This document shows positions 1 through 4,616 of a stretch of DNA of 5,404 nt, piece by piece. Under the pieces are notes generated by a model, which ran no database searches, had not been told where the DNA came from, and was given only the letters and a program-made list of their open reading frames with translations. Each line of letters starts with the position of its first letter. Within the stretch, counting starts at the first letter, position 1. A program made the translations under genes and the position numbers. The stretch lies in the NCBI GenBank assembly GCA_019322455.1, contig JAHWIT010000150.1:1-5404 (forward strand), read 5' to 3'. The stretch comes from Candidatus Woesearchaeota archaeon. Its GTDB lineage: Archaea > Nanobdellota > Nanobdellia > Woesearchaeales > WJKL01.

Positions 1-2
1 AA

Positions 3-107
3 TTAATATCAGCAAAACTTGATGCTCTTAAAGCTATTTTAGACAACATAAACCAACGACTTAATAACTTAGAAAAAATTGCTCATGGTGAACATGAAAT
101 CTACTGA
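3..107 (+). CDS. C-terminal tail of an unidentified coiled-coil protein (partial)
   Basis: An open frame runs from the left edge to a TGA at 105-107 and encodes the last 34 residues of a protein whose start lies outside the window. The tail has the hydrophobic spacing of an amphipathic helix or coiled coil (core KLDALKAILDNINQRLNNLE) and ends in a short polar stretch, HGEHEIY. No domain can be named from so little. The frame overlaps lspA by 14 nt if lspA starts at 94, which suggests one transcript with coupled translation. That the frame is real is supported by the helix pattern and the stop placed just inside the next gene. Its function is unknown. Confidence 0.6.
   Translation, partial: LISAKLDALKAILDNINQRLNNLEKIAHGEHEIY
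87..91 (+). promoter_or_regulatory. Shine-Dalgarno site of lspA
   Basis: GGTGA matches the archaeal anti-Shine-Dalgarno core and lies 2 nt before the ATG at 94, inside the end of the upstream frame. The spacing is short. It is the reason for choosing 94 over the TTG at 79, the ATG at 85 or the GTG at 88. Confidence 0.4.
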
Positions 108-549
108 TAAGAAAAAAGCATTAATCATCTTTCTTATTTCATTATCAATTATAATATTGGATCAATTAATCAAATTTATAATAATAAAAAAAATTCCATT
201 AAACTCTTCTATAAAAATTATTCCAAAAATATTTTCTTTAACACATATTCATAATTATGGAGCAGCATTTGGCTTGTTTCAGAATGCATCACAATTATTA
301 ATCTGGTTTTCAATAATTATTATTGGAGTTATTTTATATATGTATGATAAAATTCCAAAAGAAAAAATAATCCAAATATTTGTTGCTTTAGTTTTAGGAG
401 GAACATTAGGAAATCTTATAGATAGAATAAGATTTGGTTATGTTATTGATTTTCTTAATTTTAAAATATGGCCTGCTTTTAATCTGGCAGATTCAGCAAT
501 AACAATTGGAATTATTGGATTAATTATTTATCTAATTAAAAAAGAATAA
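94..549 (+). CDS. lspA: Lipoprotein signal peptidase (signal peptidase II)
   Basis: LspA is a membrane aspartic protease that removes the leader peptide of lipid-modified prolipoproteins. From the ATG at 94 the protein has 151 residues, the usual family length. Visible family motifs in order are D23-Q-L-I-K27 at the end of the first helix, H53-NYGAAFGLF (N54, G56, AAF), GGTLGNLIDR (102-111) followed by YVIDF, and WPAFNLADS (126-134). The expected catalytic aspartates are D119 in VIDF and D133 in NLAD, and both are present. Membrane helices lie near residues 9-31, 66-84, 92-108 and 134-148. It overlaps an upstream coiled-coil frame and its stop codon directly abuts the stop of the convergent membrane-protein gene. 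LspA is mainly bacterial, so its presence beside archaeal genes is notable; intact active-site motifs argue that it works. Starts at 79, 85 and 88 are possible. Confidence 0.93.
   Translation: MKSTDKKKALIIFLISLSIIILDQLIKFIIIKKIPLNSSIKIIPKIFSLTHIHNYGAAFGLFQNASQLLIWFSIIIIGVILYMYDKIPKEKIIQIFVALVLGGTLGNLIDRIRFGYVIDFLNFKIWPAFNLADSAITIGIIGLIIYLIKKE
526..549 (-). terminator. T-run downstream of the 550-1149 gene
   Basis: On the minus strand a run of six T (plus-strand A run at about 538-543) follows the stop codon within about 12 nt, inside the 3' end of lspA. Archaeal RNA polymerase commonly stops at T-runs without a hairpin. No equally close T-run serves lspA; its nearest is about 40 nt past its stop, inside the opposing gene. 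Confidence 0.3.
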
Positions 550-1149
550 TCACTTAACACATTTGCAGGCTTTGTATCCTTTTTTCCTTGCTTCTTGTTT
601 ATCATTCAACCATACAATATTTTTCTTACTAATCTTTTTTGCCCAGTCACATTTTGGAATATGATACTTTTTTCCTGTTTCACTTGCAATATATTTACCA
701 GGAATAAAATTTGTTTTAATATCTTCTTTTACTTCTTTCTTCTCTTCAATCTTCTCTTCAGGTTTTGTTTCAACATTACTATAATCTTCAGTTTCCAAAT
801 CATCTTCTTCAACAGACCTTTTCTTAATCATTGCTATTAAGAATCCTAATACTCCAACTGTTAAAGAAAAAAGAATCTTGCTAAAACTAATATTTCCTAA
901 ATATAAACCACTTAGATTAATCAAATTTGCTCCAAAAAAAACAAGCAATCCAGACCATAACCAACTTCCCTTGCTGATATAAGTCCCAATTGTAAATACA
1001 ACTCCAAATAATAAAAAAAGAAGCAATAATAAAAATTCAAAAACAAAAAATGCTCCTGTTAAATCAAAAATAATACTGATTAAACTCAAAAAAAGAACAA
1101 GCATAATAACTAACATTACAACAAATATACTTCTATTTCTTTCCCCCAT
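550..1149 (-). CDS. Four-helix membrane protein with C-terminal Ada-like Cys/His domain
   Basis: This 199-residue protein has four predicted membrane helices (about 8-28, 33-57, 64-85, 90-108), then K109-K-R111, then a highly charged Glu/Lys linker (about 112-147). The C-terminal domain (about 150-199) has the pattern GKKYH163-x3-C167-W, an ILWLN-like strand, then a GYKxC motif with C195 and C197. That layout resembles the small zinc-binding module related to the N-terminal domain of Ada, found at the end of many microbial proteins. The usual ending is C-x2-C; here it is C-x-C (ACKCVK). The basic residues after helix 4 and the even helix number place both termini inside the cell by the positive-inside rule. 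A TATA box 26.5 nt upstream suggests a leaderless transcript. Function is unknown; a membrane-tethered metal or nucleic-acid binding module is an inference. Confidence 0.8.
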   Translation of the reverse strand: MGERNRSIFVVMLVIMLVLFLSLISIIFDLTGAFFVFEFLLLLLFLLFGVVFTIGTYISKGSWLWSGLLVFFGANLINLSGLYLGNISFSKILFSLTVGVLGFLIAMIKKRSVEEDDLETEDYSNVETKPEEKIEEKKEVKEDIKTNFIPGKYIASETGKKYHIPKCDWAKKISKKNIVWLNDKQEARKKGYKACKCVK

Positions 1150-1171
1150 ACTATAAATTAACCTAAACTTC

Positions 1172-1179
1172 TATATAAA
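1172..1179 (-). promoter_or_regulatory. TATA box for the 550-1149 gene
   Basis: TTTATATA on the minus strand is centred 26.5 nt from the ATG at 1149, preceded by a purine-rich GAAA stretch as a possible BRE. This spacing puts transcription start at or next to the start codon, so the gene should be leaderless. Confidence 0.6.
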
Positions 1180-1182
1180 TAT

Positions 1183-1195
1183 TTCTATTATAGAA
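1183..1195. repeat. Short palindrome upstream of the TATA box
   Basis: TTCTAT-T-ATAGAA is a perfect 6-bp inverted repeat around one base, lying just upstream of the TATA box of the 550-1149 gene. It could bind a dimeric regulator, but in such AT-rich DNA a chance palindrome is plausible. Confidence 0.3.
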
Positions 1196-1202
1196 TAGTA
1201 AC

Positions 1203-1255
1203 AATTTGCAAATTTCAAAAATTTGTAAACAAATTTTTGTTAGAATCAAAATTCT
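1203..1255 (-). terminator. Inverted-repeat cluster at the 3' end of the aIF1A gene
   Basis: Three inverted repeats follow one another. AGAAT/ATTCT with a 4-nt loop (1242-1255) spans the aIF1A stop codon. CAAAAATTTG/CAAATTTTTG with a TAAA loop (1216-1239) is a perfect 10-bp stem. AATTTGCAAATT (1203-1214) is a perfect palindrome. The 10-bp stem with its T-rich arm is the likeliest 3' end signal for aIF1A. It is symmetrical, so orientation is inferred from the neighbouring gene. Confidence 0.5.
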
Positions 1256-1590
1256 TCTAAATCTTCAATCTTCTGTAAATAACCCTTTTTCTTCAAGAAC
1301 TGAATCTGGCTTTTAGTATACTTGTAAACAATATCTCCTTTATCTTCTCCACCTAATTCCCAGGGTTCAACAATAACAACATCCCTTTCTCTAACCCACA
1401 ATGTTCTTCTTAATCTTCCAGGAATCCTGCAGATTCTTGTTTTACCATCCAAGCATCTTACTCTCATTCTACTTCCACCAAGTCTTTGCTCAATAATACC
1501 AAAACACTGTCTTCCTCGAGGAAGCCTTATTCTGCTAATCTGTTGCTGAATTGCTTCTTGTCTTGCTTGTTCTTCTTTCTTTTTACTCAT
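1246..1590 (-). CDS. eif1A: Archaeal translation initiation factor aIF1A
   Basis: aIF1A binds the A-site region of the small ribosomal subunit and helps place initiator tRNA and select the start codon. From the ATG at 1590 the protein has 114 residues: a Lys/Gln-rich N-terminal tail (1-20), then the S1/IF1-type OB fold. Visible family stretches are LPRGRQCFGIIEQRLGGSRM (23-42), RVRCLDGKTRICRIPGRLRR (43-62), W65-VRERDVVIVEPWE and DIVYKYTKSQ, ending with KKGYL and an acidic tail. The usual REGD in the OB fold reads RERD here (E68-R69-D70), a small deviation. A TTG two codons upstream (1596) would also be in frame, but the ATG fits the TATA box centred about 27 nt away. It is divergent from the RDD gene across a short shared promoter region. 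Being an essential factor, it anchors the archaeal assignment. Confidence 0.96.
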   Translation of the reverse strand: MSKKKEEQARQEAIQQQISRIRLPRGRQCFGIIEQRLGGSRMRVRCLDGKTRICRIPGRLRRTLWVRERDVVIVEPWELGGEDKGDIVYKYTKSQIQFLKKKGYLQKIEDLEEF

Positions 1591-1612
1591 ATTCAATCTA
1601 GAAATTATATAT

Positions 1613-1626
1613 CATTTATAAGCGTT
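1613..1626 (-). promoter_or_regulatory. BRE and TATA box of the aIF1A gene
   Basis: On the minus strand this reads AACGC followed by TTATAAAT and G. The TATA box is centred about 27 nt from the ATG at 1590, indicating a leaderless mRNA. The AACGCTT start recurs at the promoter of the 4123-4380 gene, so it may be a shared TFB recognition element of strongly expressed genes. Confidence 0.6.
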
Positions 1627-1651
1627 ACGTAAAATATCTAAATAATAAGTT

Positions 1652-1659
1652 TTTTATAT
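1652..1659 (+). promoter_or_regulatory. TATA box of the RDD gene
   Basis: TTTTATAT is centred 26.5 nt from the ATG at 1682, the same distance as for the 550-1149 gene, which predicts a leaderless transcript. No Shine-Dalgarno-like sequence precedes the ATG. Confidence 0.6.
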
Positions 1660-1681
1660 CATTAAAAAAATCTAATAAACA

Positions 1682-2200
1682 ATGAAAAAAAGAGGTAATA
1701 AATTAAATTTACCAAAAGAAAAATCTTTTATTGCACCAGCTTCTTTGATTAAAAGATTTATATCTTATTTTATAGATTTATTTATAATAAATTTTGTTGT
1801 AGTTTATCCTTTTGGAAATATATTGAAAAAAATAATACCAGAAACATCATCTTTTGCAGAAACCTATCAGTATATACAATCCAATCCAACAATAACTACT
1901 GCACTTACAATATTGTCTCTTACAATTGGTATATTGACTGTAGCGTATTTTACATTTTTTGAATATCTCACACAACAAACACCAGGAAAGATGCTAATGA
2001 AACAATACATAACTAAAGAAAGAGGTAAAGAATTAAGATTTAGAAATTATCTTATATCTAATTTAACATTTTTGCCGTTTTTCCCTTTTATTTTATTATG
2101 GATAATAGACCCAGTATATATGATAATGACTCCAAACAATCAAAGATTAATGGAAAAATTTACTAGAATATTAGTTGTAGAAAAATATTATATTAAATAA
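1682..2200 (+). CDS. RDD-family integral membrane protein
   Basis: This 172-residue protein shows the features that name the RDD family: an Arg at the start of the first helix (R25 in SLIKRFISYFIDLFI), an Asp within it (D32), and an Asp in the third helix (D143 in WIIDPVYMIM). The loop motif QQTPGK (98-103) before the third region and the closing RLMEKFTRILVV are also typical. Helices lie near residues 26-45, 72-94 and 127-149, and the N-terminal 20 residues are basic and probably cytoplasmic. Some RDD proteins have been linked to Na+/H+ exchange or osmoadaptation, but the biochemical role of most is unknown, and no substrate can be read from this sequence. It has its own TATA box, and sppA follows 29 bp later on the same strand, also with its own TATA box. 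A functional link with SppA is not shown. Confidence 0.88.
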   Translation: MKKRGNKLNLPKEKSFIAPASLIKRFISYFIDLFIINFVVVYPFGNILKKIIPETSSFAETYQYIQSNPTITTALTILSLTIGILTVAYFTFFEYLTQQTPGKMLMKQYITKERGKELRFRNYLISNLTFLPFFPFILLWIIDPVYMIMTPNNQRLMEKFTRILVVEKYYIK

Positions 2201-2209
2201 ATCATTAAG

Positions 2210-2217
2210 TTTATATA
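2210..2217 (+). promoter_or_regulatory. TATA box of sppA
   Basis: TTTATATA lies just after the RDD stop codon. It is centred 16.5 nt from the ATG at 2230 but 28.5 nt from the in-frame ATG at 2242. Archaeal initiation about 26 nt downstream would start RNA near 2240, favouring the second ATG for this promoter. Confidence 0.5.
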
Positions 2218-2229
2218 ACATAAAATAAA

Positions 2230-3165
2230 ATGTCTAAAAACATGCCAAAAGAAAAAAGCAGGTGGAAAACAGTTATCACTATCTTAATAATCTTTTTCAT
2301 AATAAGTTGGATTATTTCTTTTATAATATCTTCGTTCTTTAAAATAGAAGGACCATCAGGCAATGTTGCACTAATCCCAGTAAAAGGAATAATAACTGCA
2401 GAAGGTTTTCAGTCTTTTGGTGTAAAAGGAGCAAGCTCAACAGAAATAATTGAATTTATAGAAAAAGCAGATAAAAGCCCTTCAGTAAAAGCAATTCTTT
2501 TTGAAATAAATTCTCCAGGAGGAGGTGCAGTAGCATCAAAAGAAATAGCAGATGCAGTTAAAAGAGCCAATAAAACAACCTATGCTTTAATCAGGGAAGT
2601 AGGAGCTTCAGGCGGTTATTGGATTGCTTCTGCAACAGATCATATAATTGCTAATGAATTTTCAATAACAGGATCGATTGGTGTTATTGCTTCTTACATA
2701 GAATTTGCAGGCTTGCTTGAAAGATATAATATGACTTATCAAAGATTAGTAGCAGGCAAGTACAAAGACATGGGATCTCCTTTAAAGCATTTGCCTTTTG
2801 ATGAAAGAGAAATCTTACAAAACAAATTAAACAAACTTCATGAATCTTTTATAAAAGAAATAGCTACTAATAGAAACATGCCTGTTGAAAGAATAAGAGA
2901 AATTTCTACAGGAGAATTTTATTTTGGCTCTGAAGCTCTTCAACTTGGTTTAATTGATTCATTAGGAGACAAAGAAACAGCTAAAGAGTTAATTAAACAG
3001 CAGCTTAATCTAACGAAAGTTGAATTTGCAGAATATGAAAAACCAAAAACACTAATGGAAATTCTTACAGGAGTGTTTTCTGAAAATTTCTTTTTAATAG
3101 GAAAAGGGATTGGCTCTGCTTTAACAGAGCAAAAAGCAGTAAATAGAATAGAAATCATTACTTAA
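2230..3165 (+). CDS. sppA: Signal peptide peptidase SppA (short form, S49 family)
   Basis: SppA is a membrane-bound serine protease of the S49 family with a Ser/Lys dyad. It degrades leader peptides left in the membrane after signal peptidase cleavage. The 311-residue product (counted from 2230) is the short form seen in archaea and Gram-positive bacteria. It has one N-terminal membrane anchor (about 14-37), so the protease domain should face outside. NSPGGG (94-99) forms the oxyanion region. The nucleophile is S127 in GASGGYWIA, and the general base is probably K179 in GKYKDMGSP. SITGSIGVI (145-153) and GEFYFGSEALQLGLID are also family hallmarks. TATA spacing supports starting at M5 (2242), which removes only four residues; 2230 is kept because read-through from the RDD gene could use it. 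It may degrade leaders released by the LspA encoded nearby. Confidence 0.94.
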   Translation: MSKNMPKEKSRWKTVITILIIFFIISWIISFIISSFFKIEGPSGNVALIPVKGIITAEGFQSFGVKGASSTEIIEFIEKADKSPSVKAILFEINSPGGGAVASKEIADAVKRANKTTYALIREVGASGGYWIASATDHIIANEFSITGSIGVIASYIEFAGLLERYNMTYQRLVAGKYKDMGSPLKHLPFDEREILQNKLNKLHESFIKEIATNRNMPVERIREISTGEFYFGSEALQLGLIDSLGDKETAKELIKQQLNLTKVEFAEYEKPKTLMEILTGVFSENFFLIGKGIGSALTEQKAVNRIEIIT

Positions 3166-3175
3166 ATAAGAAAAG

Positions 3176-3205
3176 TTTAAATATCCTCTTAAAATAATAA
3201 GTGAT
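3176..3205 (+). promoter_or_regulatory. TATA box and partial Shine-Dalgarno site of the coiled-coil gene
   Basis: TTTAAATA at 3176-3183 is centred 29.5 nt from the ATG at 3209, predicting a leader of only about 3 nt. GTGAT at 3201-3205 matches part of the Shine-Dalgarno consensus but sits only 3 nt from the ATG and would serve only a longer, read-through transcript. Confidence 0.45.
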
Positions 3206-3208
3206 AAG

Positions 3209-4105
3209 ATGTGCTTTTACAATTATACTATTAGGAGTTTATTTCCTTCTTCAATGTTATCTAAAAGTATAGAAAAAAACACAGGCAAACTAAAAACAAC
3301 TATAACATCTATAAAAGATATTTCAGTGCAAATAAAATCTGAATTTGAGCAATTAAAAAAAGCAAATATAGAACTTACTAAACTTGCAGTATACGCAACA
3401 AAACTAAAAGAAAAACCAAAAATCAAAGATTTCTACAAACAAAATGAAGAAGCAGTTTCAAAAATAAACAAATCTATTTCATCTAAAATAACACATCTTT
3501 TTAACAAAATAGATTTTGCTACAAAAATTTTAGAAAAAATAATATTTAACGCAGATGCTGTTATCTATAAAGAAAGCAAAGGATTAAACAATCTTATTAA
3601 ACAAATTCAGAGTTTAGAAGATAAAAAACTTTCTCAAATGCTCTTAAACAAAATTAATCTAGTCAAAGAAGATATAAAAACAGCAGCAAGAAGATTATAT
3701 GAAGCATCAAGAGCAGAAGAAGAGGTTCTGGAAAAATATCCTGAAAAAAGTAAAAAAACAATCATATCAGAAGAAATAAAAAAATTTGGAATAGAAACAG
3801 CTAAAATAGAATCAGTTCTAAAGAAACTAACATTAAATAATATTGATCAAATAACTGAAAATGCTGAAAAATTATTAAATGACCTAAAAAAAATAGAACT
3901 CGACGTTATAATAGCCATAAATAAACTTGAAGAACATTTTGATAAAATAAATCCTCTTTTATATCTTTTAGAAGAAGACATTGCTTATTCAATTAAGAAA
4001 AAATCAAATTCTTCAAAAGAACTCTTAACAAACACAAAGAAAAGAATAACAGAACATGCAAAGAATTTATTAAAAGATATAGAAATTGTTAAAAAAATTA
4101 AATAA
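3209..4105 (+). CDS. Lysine-rich all-helical coiled-coil protein, function unknown
   Basis: I do not recognise this 298-residue protein. After an odd N-terminal stretch (MCFYNYTIRSLFPSS, 1-15) it is almost wholly made of charged amphipathic helices rich in Lys, Glu, Ile and Leu, with heptad-like spacing from about residue 20 to the end. There are no membrane segments, no Cys pairs, no nucleotide-binding loop and almost no Gly or Pro after residue 20. A second in-frame ATG at 3254 would remove the odd N-terminus, but the TATA box at 3176 fits 3209 better. Repeated helices of this kind occur in cytoskeletal, cell-surface and chromosome-associated proteins, none of which can be preferred here. 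It ends at a bidirectional terminator shared with the convergent small basic protein gene. Confidence 0.8.
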   Translation: MCFYNYTIRSLFPSSMLSKSIEKNTGKLKTTITSIKDISVQIKSEFEQLKKANIELTKLAVYATKLKEKPKIKDFYKQNEEAVSKINKSISSKITHLFNKIDFATKILEKIIFNADAVIYKESKGLNNLIKQIQSLEDKKLSQMLLNKINLVKEDIKTAARRLYEASRAEEEVLEKYPEKSKKTIISEEIKKFGIETAKIESVLKKLTLNNIDQITENAEKLLNDLKKIELDVIIAINKLEEHFDKINPLLYLLEEDIAYSIKKKSNSSKELLTNTKKRITEHAKNLLKDIEIVKKIK

Positions 4106-4134
4106 AAAAGAGAATAAAAAATTTATCTCTTTTT
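4105..4134. terminator. Bidirectional terminator between convergent genes
   Basis: AAAAAGAGA (4105-4113) pairs with TCTCTTTTT (4126-4134) as a perfect 9-bp stem, extended by TAAA/TTTA around an AAA loop. Both strands then run into T-rich sequence, so it can end both the coiled-coil gene (+) and the small basic gene (-). The minus-strand gene's stop codon lies inside it. Confidence 0.65.
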
Positions 4135-4380
4135 CTTAGCTTTCTTTTTCTTTTTACCGCCTCTTACCATCTTTGCGCAAGAAACATCTCCTTGCTTGTC
4201 AATGAAATATAGAAATCCAACCTTTTTCTTTACACCAACCTTTGCTACAACTTGTATCTTTGCTTTTCCTTTCTTTTTTCCTCTAGCCATCTTTGCTCTT
4301 GCTACATTACCTTTCTTGTCTATAAAATATAGATATCCCTTTTCTTTCTTAACGCCAACTTTTTCTACTTTTGTTGCCAT
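4123..4380 (-). CDS. Small, highly basic protein of two tandem motif copies
   Basis: This 85-residue protein consists of one unit repeated in tandem at a 40-residue period. Unit 1 (residues 5-41) has KVGVKKEKGYLYFIDKKG, then NVARAKMARG and a Lys-rich end. Unit 2 (45-82) has KVGVKKKVGFLYFIDKQG, then DVSCAKMVRG and a longer Lys run. By count there are 27 Lys and 4 Arg against 5 acidic residues, a net charge near +26. The strand-turn-strand pattern YLYFIDKxGxVxxAKM between basic tails suggests a small nucleic-acid or ribosome binding fold; this is inference. I believe similar one-unit proteins occur in DPANN genomes, but cannot check. A strong Shine-Dalgarno site (4390-4397) and a TATA box with an AACGC element suggest high expression. 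The reverse strand has an open frame here, but only this strand shows the in-frame duplication. Confidence 0.85.
   Translation of the reverse strand: MATKVEKVGVKKEKGYLYFIDKKGNVARAKMARGKKKGKAKIQVVAKVGVKKKVGFLYFIDKQGDVSCAKMVRGGKKKKKAKKKR
4135..4248 (-). repeat. Second copy of the 40-residue protein unit
   Basis: Codons 45-82 of the small basic gene repeat codons 5-41. The aligned proteins are highly similar (KVGVKK, LYFIDK, AKM, RG conserved), while third positions and parts of the flanks differ, so the duplication is not recent. Confidence 0.7.
4258..4368 (-). repeat. First copy of the 40-residue protein unit
   Basis: Codons 5-41 of the small basic gene form the first copy of the tandem unit. 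Its Lys tail (KKKGKAK) is shorter than that of the second copy. Confidence 0.7.
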
Positions 4381-4389
4381 TTTTTAAAA

Positions 4390-4397
4390 CACCCCAC
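4390..4397 (-). promoter_or_regulatory. Shine-Dalgarno site of the small basic protein gene
   Basis: On the minus strand GTGGGGTG lies 9 nt before the ATG at 4380. Its GGTG core matches the archaeal anti-Shine-Dalgarno sequence. This gene therefore has a real leader, unlike its leaderless neighbours. Confidence 0.55.
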
Positions 4398-4409
4398 ATT
4401 TTATTTTTC

Positions 4410-4429
4410 TTAGACGAGAATTCGTCTGA
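4410..4429. repeat. Inverted repeat over the predicted start of transcription
   Basis: AGACGA and TCGTCT (4412-4417 and 4422-4427) flank a 4-nt centre, GAAT. One T/G wobble and one T-A pair extend the arms to 8 positions. For the minus-strand promoter centred at 4439.5, transcription would start near 4413, so the repeat covers the start site, a usual operator position. Confidence 0.45.
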
Positions 4430-4434
4430 TTTTA

Positions 4435-4450
4435 TTTTATAAAAGCGTTT
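4435..4450 (-). promoter_or_regulatory. Palindromic TATA box with AACGC element
   Basis: TTTTATAAAA (4435-4444) is a perfect palindrome, preceded on the minus strand by AAACGC (4445-4450), which closely matches the aIF1A promoter. Facing left it serves the small basic protein gene with a leader of about 33 nt. A palindromic TATA box could also fire to the right, starting near 4466, but no AACGC element lies on that side. Confidence 0.55.
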
Positions 4451-4528
4451 AAGTATTTAAATGTTACGAAAATTTCTCGTGCATATTTGATTATCATTTT
4501 TCTCTACGACGAAGTGAAATATTTAATT

Positions 4529-4564
4529 TTCGTAACTTCAAAAATAGAATATTTTTGTATGTTT
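4529..4564 (+). repeat. 36-nt direct repeat, copy 1
   Basis: This copy matches 4581-4616 at 34 of 36 positions, and the final 27 nt are identical. It contains the hairpin CAAAAATAGAATATTTTTG (8-bp arms, GAA loop). Its first bases, TTCGTAAC, form the 3' arm of a stem with GTTACGAA at 4463-4470. Confidence 0.75.
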
Positions 4565-4580
4565 CGGAATTATACAAAAT

Positions 4581-4616
4581 TTCGAAACCTCAAAAATAGA
4601 ATATTTTTGTATGTTT
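4581..4616 (+). repeat. 36-nt direct repeat, copy 2
   Basis: Second copy, offset by 52 nt. Its first bases, TTCGAAAC, differ from copy 1 at one position and pair with GTTTCGGA at 4561-4568, where the partner base also differs, preserving the pair. Confidence 0.75.

Noticed and set aside
94..549. lspA as a sign that the contig is bacterial
   Set aside because: aIF1A is diagnostic of archaea, and TATA boxes with regular spacing occur across the same window.
595..840. Plus-strand open frame of 81 codons
   Set aside because: It lies wholly antisense to the charged linker and metal-binding end of the 550-1149 protein; its Phe-rich product mirrors Lys/Glu codons.
2940..3158. Minus-strand open frame of 72 codons
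   Set aside because: Antisense to the conserved C-terminal part of sppA; no promoter or ribosome binding site and no recognisable motif.
3223..3426. Minus-strand open frame of 67 codons
   Set aside because: Antisense shadow of the coiled-coil gene, with Phe/Ser-rich product typical of reversed Lys/Glu codons.
4196..4387. Plus-strand open frame of 63 codons over the small basic gene
   Set aside because: Its own tandem pattern only reflects the duplicated minus-strand gene, which has the promoter, the Shine-Dalgarno site and a coherent protein.
4529..4616. Direct repeats considered as a minimal CRISPR array
   Set aside because: Only two copies with a 16-nt gap, an internal hairpin typical of other elements, and no cas genes in the window.
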